From Cucumis sativus (lineage: Eukaryota > Streptophyta > Magnoliopsida > Cucurbitales > Cucurbitaceae), in the NCBI RefSeq assembly GCF_000004075.3, contig NC_026656.2, forward strand, positions 4,960,001 through 5,024,000: DNA of 64,000 bases, in the 5' to 3' direction. Below, in pieces: positions 51,928 to 64,000 of this stretch. The translations under genes were made by a program, and so were the position numbers. The notes under the pieces are model-generated. The model saw nothing but the letters and a program-made list of their open reading frames with translations. It ran no database searches and had not been told where the DNA came from. Positions within the stretch are counted from its first letter, which is position 1. Every line of letters begins with the position of its first letter.

Positions 51928-52299
51928 AGAAGAGATGTAGTTTGGGGAGGCGAGGGGTCGGGAAGGGATGAAAAGCGAAGGCTAATTCCGCCGCAGTTCC
52001 GTTCAAACCTTCAATAAGAAAGTCAACGTAAAACCCAGAGACCAATTTAAGATTAATAAATAAACACCCACGCGCTGTTACGTTACACGCTCCGACCACC
52101 ACTACCCAATCAGAATTAAGAAAAAAATACCCAAAAAGCCCAACTTTTCTTCTTTTTCTTTTTTCTTTTTTAATCAAATTTAACGAGAAACGCCGGCCCC
52201 GAAATGTTTGTGATTGGAACAGTCATTGGCCCTCCAAAAACGAGGACTGCGTCCACTACTCTCTCTCTCTTACACTACCATTTTTATATGCAAAAGAGT

Positions 52300-52593
52300 T
52301 TTTAGATACAGAATTGAAGGAGAGAGAGTGTGTGTAGGAATTAAAACCCAAACAAGGAGCTCCAAAAATCATTCTCTTTCGATTTGTTAACCAAATCACT
52401 CTCAAGGGTCCTTTTGATTTTTGCCAATTTCACCCTTTTATTTTCTTCAGTCTCACTTGGGTTTTGTGGGTTCTTCATGGAATGGTCTTCTTCTTCAACT
52501 TAGATCTCGGAATTTATCATTACTTTACAGCTTGGGGGTCTTCAGATCTTCGATTCAACGGTCGGATTCCGATCACTCAGCTCAATAACTCAG
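52300..52593 (+). promoter_or_regulatory. 5' leader exon of the GT14 gene
   Basis: CT-rich leader (CTCTCTCTCTTACACTACC near 52260, a TTTTTATATGC TATA-like stretch near 52280) ending at a donor CAG|GTATTT at 52593/52594. The matching acceptor TTTGCAG ends at 55483 and the leader resumes at 55484. The start at about 52300 is an estimate. The 2.9-kb intron contains the MITE at 54572-55034. Confidence 0.5.
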
Positions 52594-54571
52594 GTATTTC
52601 TCTTTTCTTTTTTCTTCCTTTTTGAATCCAATCGGTTCCCATCTTTCAATTCTTCAATTCCGTTTGTGGGGTCTCTCTGTTTTGCTTCTACTTAATGGTG
52701 GATGAACTTAAGAGATTAAGGTTTTGGGGTTTATTGCATTGTATTGTCGATTTAGTATTTACCCACCGACGGAACAGAGCATTAGAGGAATTCGGGTATC
52801 GATGGAGTTTTCTTGGGGACTTTGACCGGGGAGGCCTTGGAGTTTTTAGGCTTTTGATTGATTGTTTAGATTGGCCTTACCTTGTTTTAACCTTAAGGGA
52901 TGGTTGTTGAATTGAATGGGTTTGACTTTAAGGAGTCGTTTGAGTTATTTGTATGATGGTTGAGGATATTGTAAGCCAATGTTGATTGAAACAAAAATCA
53001 ATGCATCTCTTAAGTTTGAAGGTTTTGTATCAGTATAAAAGAGATGGGAATTATTGGATAGCTATCTTATTGTTACTTTATCAAGAAAAAGAAAGTGTTG
53101 GTCACATTTTAATGTCGACAACTAGCTTTTAGGATAAAAGCGTTTCTCATATTATCCCTTGTGGGAGAATTGAATTTCAACTTTAAATCACAGTTATGAA
53201 TAGAGGGTTATGGGTTATTGATTAAAATGATATATTGATGTTACATGGTTGTTAAAGATGCATTAATTTTCTAGGTTAGTGATTTCACTTCTTGAAACTT
53301 GACTTGAAAGTTAGGCAATTGTTTCTTTTTTCTGAGTTAAGAAAAGAAAGTTTGTTTTCCTTATCAGCTTTTTTTGGTGGAGGCGTCCAAGTCAATCAAG
53401 AGTAAAAGTTCAGGGGCATGAATACAATTTTTCGTTATTTGACTTGCAACGAAGATGACATGTGGGATGCTTAGGAATGATTTTGAAACGGTTAAAATCA
53501 ATTTTGTCCTAAACAAAATCGCTCTCAAACACACTTTTAATCATTTAAAATCACTTTCTTTTTTTGTTTTATAATTTTAGATACAACTTTCATACCATCA
53601 AAATTACTTTTGAATAGTTAAAGTTATGTTTTGTAGTAATCTTAAACCAGACAAAAGCGATTTTAACCACTTCAAAATATGTCTAGGTCTTTGTGAACTA
53701 TTTTCGTTTCAATCAAGCCTAATTTTGAAAATAAGAAGTGACAAGGGTTGGCAATTTATTGGTTCCCTGACTTCATGTCCAGTGGTCACTGATCAGTTAT
53801 CAATTGGTATGCAGTTAGAACCTGACTTGGAGTTTTAAGTTGGCTAGAATTCTAAAATTGGACACTACAGATTAAAGATAAAAAAAGATATCTTAAAACA
53901 GCCGGATGAACTTGAGATCACACAAATGCATATTTGAACAAATCAATGTTTGCAATTCTTTATTTAATAATCTTCCAAGTTCCAACCAGCCTGCTATTCT
54001 TCTTTCTCTAAATTACATTAAATGATCCTAAAAGTTATAAGTGGTTGGTTTCTTAGCGGAGGAATTTGTACTAATGAGTAATGACAAAATATAAAGTAGG
54101 AATCCAAGTTTTTTCATTGAGCATAAATTCTCACATCCTTTCAGGCAATGTTTGGTGGAAACTTTTCCAAATTCTTGGAGTACAGTTTTCCTCCCAGCTT
54201 GGTAAACAAAGGCCCTCGCAACCCATCGCCTACCTTTTTTGTGTCTGCATCACGAAGTCTAGGGTCATATTGTTAAATGCTAATAGCCTAATACAACTTT
54301 TCATGGGAGTGTTTGGTTGGAACAAAACTGAAAGAATTTCCCAGATTTTTGTAACAGTCTTTTTTATATCTGGGATTCTGATGTTTCTGTAGCCTCTATT
54401 CTGAGGTTCTTGCTCTTGAGTTTCGTTCTATTATTTCTCGTCTATAGTCTCTAACTCATGTGTTTTTTTCCATTTCCTTCAGAGATGGTTTTGTATGTTC
54501 CACTGCTTCATTATATGGTTGTTTCATATATGTGTGTCTTTTCTAAAGGATTCTTCAAATAATTTTTTTGT

Positions 54572-55034
54572 TCAAAAATCATTTTAGTCCCTAAATTTTC
54601 GTAGAAGTAACAATTTAGTCCATGAACTTTCAATTTTATAACAATTTAGTCCCTAAATTTTACTATGTAACAATTTAGTTCTTGTACTTTAAACTTTTTA
54701 ACGATTTAGTCCTGACTCCCCATTATAGAAATTAGTGTGAAAATCCTATAAGATTTTCCTGCATAAATAAACCGATAAACTAATTAGAGATTCAGTAATT
54801 TTATAAAATACAAAATCTATATTATAAAATAATAAAAATTAACATCAAAATTTGATTAATTTTTAAGCATTGGGGACTAAACTGTTACCAAATTGAAAGT
54901 ACAAGGACTAACTTATTGCATACCAAAGTTCAAGGACTAAATTGATACAAAATTGAAAGTATAGTGGGTAAAACAATACAAACGATAGTTTGTTACTTTA
55001 GTGAAAGTTTAGGGACCAAAATGATTTTTTAACG
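54572..55034. mobile_element. MITE (Mutator-like by its target duplication), 463 bp
   Basis: Inverted termini: TCAAAAATCATTTTAGTCCC at the left and its near-complement GGGACCAAAATGATTTTTT at the right. Internal repeats of CAATTTAGTCC and AAGGACTAAA point towards each other. Exact 12-bp direct repeats TAATTTTTTTGT flank it (54560-54571 and 55035-55046). Non-coding; it lies in the leader intron of the GT14 gene. Confidence 0.75.
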
Positions 55035-55628
55035 TAATTTTTTTGTACTCACTCTTTTTTTTCTTTTTTTTCTTTTTTTGGTTTTCGTAAGAAACATAGC
55101 ATTGTACTGATAGGTTCCTTAGGAACCTGTTTTTTAAATATCTCTTAATCTCAACAACTAGTCCTTTCTTTTTGTAGTTCTTGTAATAGGTTCCTTTTTA
55201 TTTTATTTTGTTTGGTTTTGTTTTTGTTTTTGTATTATTTGTTCGTATTCTTTCATTCATCTGTATGGAGGCTGTTCTCATCAAGAAATGATTGAACCAC
55301 AGTAGGGAACATGAGACACTGCCAAACTGAAAGATAAGAGCTAGTTTATAGATATTTGTAGTGTGGGTGTGAAGAGTTTATGTTATTTTTTATCATATAA
55401 TTAAAGCTTATGTGATTCAAGTTTTGACCATTTTGATGGTTTCTTCAACTCCTAATTGATCAATTTGTGTATACACTTTGCAGATTCTTTAACATCACTG
55501 TAATTGAGAATCGGATTGGTGGTTTTCTAAGACCAGATCATTACTAGGCCAGATAGTATTGATCATTGCCTTGTGGTGGACACAATTGAAACCAATTTAT
55601 ATATGAATTAGTAATGCATTTGTTCTAG

Positions 55629-58502
55629 ATGAAGACAGGTCAAAAGTGGCAATTAGACATGGGTGATATGAAAATTTTGCCTGGTCCTCGGCCTCGTACT
55701 ACCAAGAGGCCGTTGTGGATTATTATCTTGGTTTCAATGGTTAGCGTGTTCCTAATATGTGCCTACATCTATCCTCCTAGTGGCACAGCTGCCTGTTACA
55801 TATTTTCTTCTAAGGGCTGCAAGGTTATTACTGACTGGCTCCCACCTATACCTGCAAGGGAATATAGTGATGCTGAGATCGCATCACGTATTGTTATTAG
55901 AGAAATTTTGAACACACCATTTGTTACAGCAAATACACCCAAAATTGCATTCTTATTCTTGACTCCTGGTTCCCTGCCTTTTGAGAAGCTATGGGATAAG
56001 TTTTTTCATGTAAGTTTCTGTATTTGCATACATACTGTACCATCTTTTTTAGATTTTCAAGCAGTGTTTATTTTTCATCGGAAGTATACTAATTTAATTT
56101 GCTTTCATCTGTGGTGCACTGGTACTGCAGTTATCATCGACTACTGTGACTTTAAATTTTTTTATGGTATTTATCCTTAATATATTTGTTTGGACTCTGC
56201 GTGTTGACTGCATTAGTTTCAATTCTCTCATCTTAACAGATTTCTAATGTCTAAGCCTGGCAAGTGTCATATATTAGTAAAGAAACTTAATCAATGTGAT
56301 CAATGTTATATACAACCTAGATAATGTGGGAATATCTCATGTCTCTTTACTGTTTGATAACGAGTTGGGTTGAGTTGTTTGAAATTGTAATGCCTCTAGT
56401 TTAATAGGATTGTATATGCTAAGATCTCTTGTTCTCAAATTTCGTGTGAGGATTTAGCATATGATTTTCATTCATGGTCGTCAGCTATTGTCTCTTGGTA
56501 ATTATGGAGAGCAATCTGCTGACGTAATATCTGAATGTCATATATCAACCTATCATATCTGATGCTGGTAAAGGTATTATTATGTTTTTAGCTGAAACTG
56601 GTTCTATCTCTTGTCAGGGTCATGAAGGGAAATTCTCTGTTTATGTCCATGCGTCTAAAGAAAAGCCAGTGCACGTTAGCCGTTACTTTTCTGGTCGAGA
56701 AACTCATAGCAATGAGGTCTACATTCAACTTTCAGAATGAAAACATCATTTCTACAATTAATATCCTTATTTACATGAACTATTCTTCCTTTTGTTGTTG
56801 AAGTAGTGACTGTAACTGCTAGTGCTACTATCAATCACCGATCTAAGTACCTTGTACTGGTTTGTTTAACTCGTTGAATGTTCAGGTCATTTGGGGTAAA
56901 ATTTCCATGGTCGACGCAGAGAGACGATTGTTAGCAAATGCTCTCCATGATCCTGATAATCAGCACTTTGTTTTACTTTCTGATAGGTAGCCTTAATAAC
57001 GAGTCAGTTCAATTTCTCCATGATTACTTTTGTGAGTTACAATACTGATTTATTCTATCTGGAATTGCAGTTGTGTACCATTGCACAATTTTGATTATAT
57101 TTACCAGTATTTGATCAATACGAATATCAGCTATGTGGATTGGTGAGTAATACGAGGATGAGGTACTTCTTATGCCATGTTGACTTAGAAATATGTATAC
57201 CTTATATATCATTGTTTTTTGTGTTCAGCTTTAACGATCCTGGTCCACATGGAAACGGGAGATATTCAGAGCACATGTTACCTGAAATTCAGATGAAAGA
57301 CTTCAGAAAAGGTGCTCAGGTACGAAGAGTATAGTAATTGTCTACAATAACATCATCACTTTCTAGATCACCTTTAGCTATTTAATGTTTAATCTTGTAA
57401 TCATTTCTTAGTGTGTTGCTTCATAAGTTTTATCAACCTTCCTTATGGTCTGTTTGTTTTTATTTCATTCATGGTCAATATCTTCATGGTATATGAAATT
57501 TTTCTTTGAGGCATAGTTCTTATCCTTAAAGAAAAAAAAAAAGAAAAACTGATCTTCATGTGGCTTCACAATCTAAATACTTTAAAAAATTTATACAGTG
57601 GTTCTCGATGAAGCGACAACACGCTTTGATTGTTGTGGCCGACAATCTTTACTACTCAAAATTTCGAGATTATTGCAAGGTAAATTGTACTTTCAGTTTA
57701 GTGATTATACTATATTGTCCGGAGCCAAGTATTACTTGAAATAAGTATGCATAGAATATGTATTCTTATGCTGGGAAATCATTGATAAAGAGAACTTAGA
57801 TAGTGAGGCGAGATGACTACAACAAAGTAATGACTAACGAGAATGTCTTGGTTATTTCAGCCAGGTGTGGAGGGACACAATTGCATTGCAGATGAGCACT
57901 ATTTGCCCACTTTTTTCCATGTAAGAATTTATAAATATCATGTCTCTGTCTCGTGTATATTGCATATTTCAAGCTGAATGTCGGTTTTTTTCGCTGTCTA
58001 GATGACAGACCCTGGAGGGATAGCAAACTGGTCAATTACTCACGTTGATTGGTCTGAAAGAAAGTGGCATCCCAAATCGTATGGTGCTCAAGATGTTACC
58101 TACGAACTTTTGCAAAATATCACGGTATGATTCCCAACACCCTCTAATTTGTGTACGCATTGATGACACCATTCAAAGGCAGACATTTTAGCTATAATTG
58201 TGTTGGATGTTTCTGTATGCAGTCGATCGATGTTAGCGTACATGTTACGAGTGACGAGAGGGTATGCTCATTACAAAACATCTTGAATCTTTACGTCTAT
58301 ATAAACTATTACGAAGTCTTTGTCGATGACGAATATTGAAACATTTTGTATTTTTGAGCTTGTGCAGAAGGAAGTGCAAAGATGGCCATGTTTGTGGAAT
58401 GGTGTACAGAGGCCATGTTACTTATTTGCAAGAAAGTTCTATCCTGAGGCTCTAAATAACCTTCTGAATCTCTTCTCCAACTACTCATCCATTTCAGCCT
58501 AA
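55629..58502 (+). CDS. GT14 glycosyltransferase (core-2/I-branching, formerly DUF266)
   Basis: Ten coding exons: 55629-56009, 56618-56716, 56886-56986, 57071-57142, 57229-57319, 57599-57679, 57861-57920, 58002-58124, 58223-58261 and 58368-58502. All have GT/AG borders and fitting phases, giving 393 aa. It is a type II membrane protein: a short basic cytosolic end, one hydrophobic segment at about residues 28-46 (PLWIIILVSMVSVFLICAYI), then the lumenal catalytic domain. Family landmarks in order: KIAFLFLTPGSLPFEKLW, HVSRYFSGRE, VIWGKISMVDAERRLLANAL, FVLLSDSCVPL, DPGPHGNGRYSEHMLPE, QWFSMKRQHA, ADEHYLPTFFHM, GGIANWSITHVDWSE and RPCYLFARKFYPEAL. Plant members act in the Golgi, probably on cell-wall or arabinogalactan glycans (rice BC10 is a relative); the substrate cannot be read from sequence. 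The next Mets, at 10 and 12, are less likely starts, since the first follows the leader directly. Confidence 0.93.
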
Positions 58503-58653
58503 AATTTTTGACCTGATATTCTTTGATCATATCAGTTGTTGCTTCGAATACACCCATCCGCTCTTACCACGAAAGCTTAGAGTCGAGAAACGACACATCT
58601 AGAATGCCATAACAGAGCCTACCATTGTTTGTTGAGATTGAAGATAGAAGGGA

Positions 58654-58698
58654 AAGAGGGAAGGAGGGAGGGAGGAGGGAGGGAGGGAGGGAGGGAAG
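58654..58698 (+). repeat. (GGGA)n tract in the probable GT14 3'UTR
   Basis: GGGAGGGAGGAGGGAGGGAG and neighbours give many runs of three G within 45 bases on the coding strand, about 150 bases after the stop. Such a tract can fold as a G-quadruplex. Confidence 0.8.
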
Positions 58699-58699
58699 C

Positions 58700-61600
58700 T
58701 AACTGAGTGGAGTTTGCTTCCTTAAGAATAGTGAATTGATGTGATTTTTTTTCTTTATTTAATCCATTTTGGGGCTTTTCGTGGGTCATCACTTTGTAAA
58801 AGATGACAGTGAAGTAGCATAAAGGCATTATAGAATTAGTAGCAACTTGAATCTCATGGTTAATTAAAGCAAACATTCTTACCTTATTTACCTATGCAAT
58901 ACCATATCAAATTAATCCCTCCCCTTCCCCAAAAAGAAGTTACTAAATGTATATATGTTTAATGTTATACTTTTGTCGATTTTCGAGATGTTATAGTTAT
59001 GTATCTATGTGTGCTAGTTTAGGTTTGAAATCGATATCGAAAAATGTAAAGCAGACAGTTATAGCTTGCAAATGATACTACTTAGAACAAAATTCAAGGA
59101 GGAACTCCATTTTTGTAATTTTGTGAAGCATTATTGGTCATTGTAATGAAATAGGATTTTGAATGAGTTACGATTTTAAATTTGATGGTTCAATTTCATA
59201 CTTTTTGAACTATTTTTTCTTTTGAAAAATGTTTATTTAATTATTTTACGAATGGATTTCTTTTCATTATGTCTGAAGCTATATGATATTTATATTAAAA
59301 ACCTATAGTTTTCTTTTAAGAAAACAATGTAATTAGTAAATTATCAGGGAGTGTAAACTAGCATTTGTTCAAATATTTTTCTATGTTGTTATTGTGAGAT
59401 TTATGACCAAAACTTTAAAAATTTTGTTTTATTATTAGTAAAAATGTAACTATTTGATTCCTTTGATTTGTTTTGACTTCAAGTTTGCTAATAAATAACT
59501 ATGTTCTTGGCTCTAGATCTAAAATGTAATATTCATGATTTTTTTTATGAAATTCTTGTTTACTAATTAGTGTTTTTAGTATAACTTCAAAGCATGAAAC
59601 AATTGAATTTAACCTCTAAAAAAGATCTTGTCAATTACAATACAACAAATTTATTTCATTACCATTTTAAATTCTAAATGGAAATAGAAAGTTTGAAACG
59701 AAAACATATGAATGAATAACTTTGAAGGAAAGAATTGTCACAATTATCACAAAGTTGGAACAAAAGCACAAACCTTATTGTTAGATTTGTGAGCAAATTG
59801 GCATATTAATTTGATAAAGCCTTCACTGGTTTCAATAGAAAAACTTAAAACTAATAAATTAAGATAAAGTTTAATTACATCAATACTTTAATATACTGCA
59901 ACTCTATAATTGTGATTCCATATTAAAAGAAAAGAGTTCAATGTTATTAATCTGTTAATTTAAGTTTAAAGTGATCATTGTTTAGGGATCATAGAACTAA
60001 CGGAGCAACTTTAGGTCAATGTCCCCCAACTTGCACTTAAGTAGATTAAAAAGCTATGGTCATTATTGAGTCAAAGAGATTGTAAGAGAAATTTGAATCA
60101 AAAGAAATGGTTTCTATGAAATAAAAAAGTCTTCTTAAACTCAAAACATGGGTTGAGTACAAAAGGTGTTTTTCTTTTAATAAAAGATTACTTTATTTAT
60201 TTATAAGTAGTGATGAACATAATTGTAGATTTTACCTTTTTTTTCAAACAAATTTGTTCCAACTTACTGGAGGCACATCTTATGCATCTCTCAAGTCCTA
60301 CTTGCTTTTCATCTCAAGACATGTACATTCAAATGGAACATAGCACAAATCATGTTTGCTACTATGAAGCTAGTGGAAAACTAAAAGCACTTTTATGTAT
60401 GGAAAACTAAAAACACTTTGGTTTTGAGTCATACATATTTAAGTTACTTTGCTTGATTTGTAAGCAAGATGAAAATTTACCTATTTTAAAAGTGGAAGCT
60501 TGAATTAATATATATGATGGGTCTTATAAGTCTAATTTCAAACCTAAAAAGCTATCATTCATTGTTCTTGGAAACTCTTTTCTTGGTTTAGAGTAGAAGT
60601 GTCAAATGAATTCCAAGAGTAGTTTGGAAGAAAAATGGGAGAGACAGACAAAAGTTGAAAGAGACTAAATAAACTCCACTTCAAATATTTATTTAAATGA
60701 TAGTATTTTAATAAATGTTAAATTTGTTAAAAATGACTTGTGGACCGTCAAAACCCATGAGTAAAGTTATCTTTCATTGTCTCATATTGATAGTTTTAGA
60801 AGAGATGAGTGGGTATAAATATTAAAGAAAGGTAAGTGAATTATAAAGTTTCTTGGTGTGTGGTGATAGCATAACCCTATCACCACATGCGCATCGTTGT
60901 CGTTCATATGGTCAAACGAGTTTCGGTTCAGGTTATTGCACTTAGCTTGTTTGAAAAAGGAGATAATTTTTATTACTTTTACTTTTTGGTGAATTTATCG
61001 TTCTCCACAAGTGCACATAACCTTGGACAACTAAATTAATCGTATTTGCTTTAAGAGTAGTCGTTTCATCACGACGCAACAATTCAACATATTTGTTTGA
61101 CATTTTGACATATTTTATACTATTATCTTAATAAAAATGTTACTATAGTCTAAAAAGTTGAGAATAAATGGATCATACAATACTATAATTTTAAGATTTA
61201 TTACATTAAAGGAGTGTTTTTAAATATGTTTATAATATTTACAAAATATTATATATATCACCGAATCAAATAATTATAAAAAATTATAGAAAATTTTAAA
61301 ATTTGATAATATCTACTGTATTCTATAAATACTTTTAGTGTTATCTAATGATAAAAGTCATTTTTAACATTATAAACTATACTTCCCAATTTTATCCCTA
61401 ATTTGTTTTTGTTCCCTTGTTTGATCTTATAACATGAACTTTGTTTTTTTTTTCTTTTCCTATGGTTGGAATTAAAATAAAAAATAATAGGAATTAGAAT
61501 AAATATTTGAAAAAGTAAGAGAGAAATAAGATTGTGTTGCACAAAACTACAAAAGGATAGTCTCCATTCATGTGCATGTCAGCATGTGGTTTGCCGTAGT

Positions 61601-62319
61601 CACAACGTTCTCTTCTTATAATATATATATATATCCCATTTATTTTACTCCAAACTTTCTCTTTACCTTTAAAAATGTCAAATTGAAGTAATGATAGTGT
61701 TTCTTCCAAGTTAAATACACTCCTAAAACATTTCAATTATATGCATGCCAGGAAGACAGCCGAGGGTACTCTTCTGCTTGGTGTAACAAAAATAAAATAG
61801 CTAGGGATAATGTAAACTGAAATTTGTGTATATGAGACTGTTTTTTAGTAGTGAAATCCAATAGCATACATTGCAATATTGAATCCAAACCTTTAGAAAT
61901 GTAATTAAAATCCAAGGTGATAATCATATTTTGGCACATGGAATAATATTGTTTTTTTCTATAAGAATATTAAAAAATTTATTTCTTAAATCAAGGTTAT
62001 ATTGGAAATTATGAATTTATTAAACCTTTAATCTTTAAAAAGATTCATTTTATTTGGTTGAATTAAGTTTTTTCTAAAATAATAATAATAAATTAAAAGA
62101 ACGATTGATTGTGTTGCATATCCGAACCCCTAATCCATAGCTTGAATTCCTACGAAATTAAATGAAAATTTTGGTGGGGGCATGAATTTAAATTGGATTA
62201 ATGCCGTTCTTTAATTTGGCCCCCATCATGTTCACATGTCTCTACATTTATCTTCTCATTTTTTATACATCAATCAACCCATTCCATTATTATTCTTTTT
62301 ACTTGAAAAAAAAAATATA
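58700..62319. other. GT14 3' flank and gene-free AT-rich DNA
   Basis: The GT14 transcript probably ends before about 59160. No other gene is recognised. A 66-codon frame at 60210-60410 is unlike any known family. A (TA)n tract occurs at 61620-61633. Confidence 0.5.
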
Positions 62320-63170
62320 TTTTCAAACAATCAAAGTATTTATAAAATGGTAATTTTGATTAATGTAATAAAATACAAAAATATTTATGACATGTCTAAC
62401 AAAAAAACAAAAGTCCATAAAGTAGGTACAATATTTTTATAATAATTTCTAGATTTGTCATTGAATATTGCGGATGATTCATCATTTTTCTTTTTTCTTC
62501 TTTATGATTTATTCATTTTCTCTTCCCAGATTTCTTCATCTCATCTTCCACATTTTCTTTCTTTTATTTTTAAACGATTTATTCTCCCGTTTAAATCTTC
62601 TATTTCATCTTCACTGTTTTCAACAGGAGTTTTTTAAACTACTTCATCTTCCTCGTATTTGAAAATGTCAAGATTGTTTAAGTATCATTTTAACATGACA
62701 TAAACGAACGTTTACCATTGTCAACACGATTGTTTATCATAGTCAACACACTCGTTTAAATTTGAAGTCTTTTTTTTCTTGTATCATTTAAAAATAGCTA
62801 CACAATCGTGTTAATATGATCTAAACAATCATTTACCATAGTCATCACGATCGTTTAGATTTGAAGCTCTTCCCCCATCGTTTAAAACGAAATACACAAT
62901 TGTGTGGACATTATCTAAACGATCGTTTACCATAGTCAACACGATTGTTTAAAATTGAAACATTTTTTTCATCGTTAAAAAGAACTACACGATCATGTAT
63001 TAATTATGACATAAATGGTCGTAGATCATTCGTTTAGACTATAGTACACAATTGTTTAAAATAAAATTAATTACTCGTGCACATGTGACTGATTATAAAT
63101 TATGTGTTGACTGAAGTATTTTTGGTATTTTCCATTACAGGCTTGTGTGTTTTTTCATTTTCGAAATTGT
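62320..63170. repeat. Dispersed repeat, copy B (uninterrupted)
   Basis: Aligns with copy A at 47900-50640 but lacks the CACTA element: TAGATTTGTCATTGAATATTG runs straight through at about 62450-62470. It includes the tandem array below. No coding sequence recognised. Confidence 0.75.
62685..63060. repeat. Tandem repeat with CGATCGTTTA palindromes, about 3.5 units of 90-120 bp
   Basis: Each unit contains a TACACAAT(C/T)GTG start, TCTAAACGATCGTTTACCAT, AGTCA(A/T)CACGAT and a T/C-rich end. The same motifs, more diverged, are in copy A at 50220-50410. Confidence 0.7.
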
Positions 63171-63287
63171 TCTATAGAGTGTGTAAATATTTTATAGGTT
63201 TGCTATATTTTGAAAAAAAAAAACTTTTATAAAATATAACAAAACTTTAGATTTTATCAACGATAGAATTCCACTAGTGTCTATAAA

Positions 63288-64000
63288 TGTCACTCATCAC
63301 CCTGCCCCGCATGAGTCCTTACTAACCATGTGAGACACGGTAAGACTTTGAGTATCTTGACGCATTAAACATCAAAATACTCAACTTCATGTCGTAAAGC
63401 TTTACTTTTAATCGTCTGACTTCTTGAACTTTTATTAGAAAAATTATACTTTAGGCATATAGGCACTTAACACAATAGAATATATTGAATAACTCCTTTA
63501 TTAACTTTACTAAGCGTTTTACACAAGCTTTACAATATTACAAAAACACAACTATTAAAACTTAGAAAGTAAAATGCCTAGAAAACTCTTCTTACCTAGC
63601 AAACCCTTCATCTTATAAACATTTTATTAAGAAAGCTTGAAATCACGTCGCTTTGAAGAAACATTCACACCACTTGATTGCTTAAACTTCAAAGTCTTCT
63701 CTTCTTCTTATTGTCGGTAGCTATATTTTGGCAACACTTCTTGACACTTTAATTTTTCTCTTCAGATTTTCAGAGTATCAATACTCCATAATCTGAGTGA
63801 ATACCTCTATTTATACTAGTTCCAAAATAGCTTAGATCTCCCTTAAACTTTTGTCAGTTTGCTAGCTCCTACTCTTAATAGTGTATGTGTAAGCTTAAGA
63901 TTTAACTTAATCACACTTAGCTTAAATCTTCACACATGACCCAATAATTAGTAAACTTAGGAAATTTCTGGAAAGTTTTCTTACTTCTTCTCGCCTAATC
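63288..64000 (-). mobile_element. LTR on the minus strand (cut by the window end)
   Basis: Read on the minus strand, a TATAAATAGAGG box (63815-63808) is followed about 310 bases later by AATAAA (63502-63497). The block ends GGGGCAGGGTGATGAGTGACA at 63288 (last 5 bases TGACA), resembling the ending of the block at 1-1642. This promoter / poly(A) / TGACA order is that of a gypsy-type LTR. The start lies beyond 64000, so neither length nor partner can be checked. Confidence 0.5.

Larger units (their letters stand above)
50641..52290. other. Upstream region of the GT14 gene
   Basis: AT-rich to about 51900, including the 46-bp repeat at 51405-51575, then a (GAA)n tract and a less AT-rich promoter-like stretch from 51930 (CACGCGCTGTTACGTTACAC near 52070, ACGCCGGCCCCG near 52190). 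No gene recognised; an open frame on the minus strand at 51890-52177 is composed of low-complexity sequence. Confidence 0.5.

Noticed and set aside
51890..52177. A 95-codon minus-strand frame as a gene
   Set aside because: It includes the (GAA)n tract read as poly-Leu and lies in the promoter region of the GT14 gene on the opposite strand.
52695..52910. A 71-codon frame as an upstream exon of the GT14 protein
   Set aside because: It has no similarity to the family, which is complete from the ATG at 55629, and it lies inside the inferred leader intron.

Overview
This is a 64-kb stretch of AT-rich plant nuclear DNA. Multi-exon genes with GT/AG introns, an MIR169-type hairpin, a plant defensin-like gene and plant CACTA, MULE, LINE and LTR elements all point to a dicot. 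The character of the repeats and genes suggests a cucurbit, perhaps Cucumis; that is an impression, not a proof. There are no bacterial features and no CRISPR array.

Layout: 1-1642 looks like the end of a Ty3/gypsy-type LTR. 1.6-9 kb is mostly featureless AT-rich DNA with one 480-bp foldback element. 9-15.4 kb holds the main gene, a complete nine-exon Zn/Cd P1B-2 heavy-metal ATPase of the HMA2/3/4 clade (888 aa, exon phases checked). 16.8-20.8 kb is a composite of broken pieces: a CACTA terminus, a plant-mobile-domain fragment, and the last exons of an ABCC1/2-type transporter whose ABC signature motif is deleted. 21-24.1 kb holds LINE remains, one of them nested inside a foldback element with a recognisable target duplication. 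24.5-25.6 kb is a two-exon, 18-cysteine secreted defensin-like gene on the minus strand. 27.5-27.7 kb is an MIR169-type hairpin on the minus strand with its own TATA box.

28-41 kb is gene-poor, with a 36-bp minisatellite, CACTA termini, a LINE fragment, a possible SINE, an LTR/primer-binding-site remnant and several tandem repeats. 41.07-41.94 kb is a cluster of tRNA-Ser(GCU) genes, three intact and three decayed, all on the minus strand. 42.9-44.0 kb is a dead MULE transposase. At 48.0-50.0 kb a 1957-bp CACTA element interrupts a dispersed repeat whose uninterrupted copy lies at 62.3-63.2 kb, so the window carries its own empty site. 52.3-58.5 kb is a second complete gene, a ten-coding-exon GT14 (core-2/I-branching, formerly DUF266) Golgi glycosyltransferase of 393 aa with a long 5'UTR intron that contains a MITE. 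The window ends in a minus-strand LTR.

The genes do not form a pathway; they are independent transcription units in a repeat-rich interval. Live-looking units are the HMA ATPase, the defensin-like gene, the MIR169 locus, three tRNA-Ser genes and the GT14 gene.
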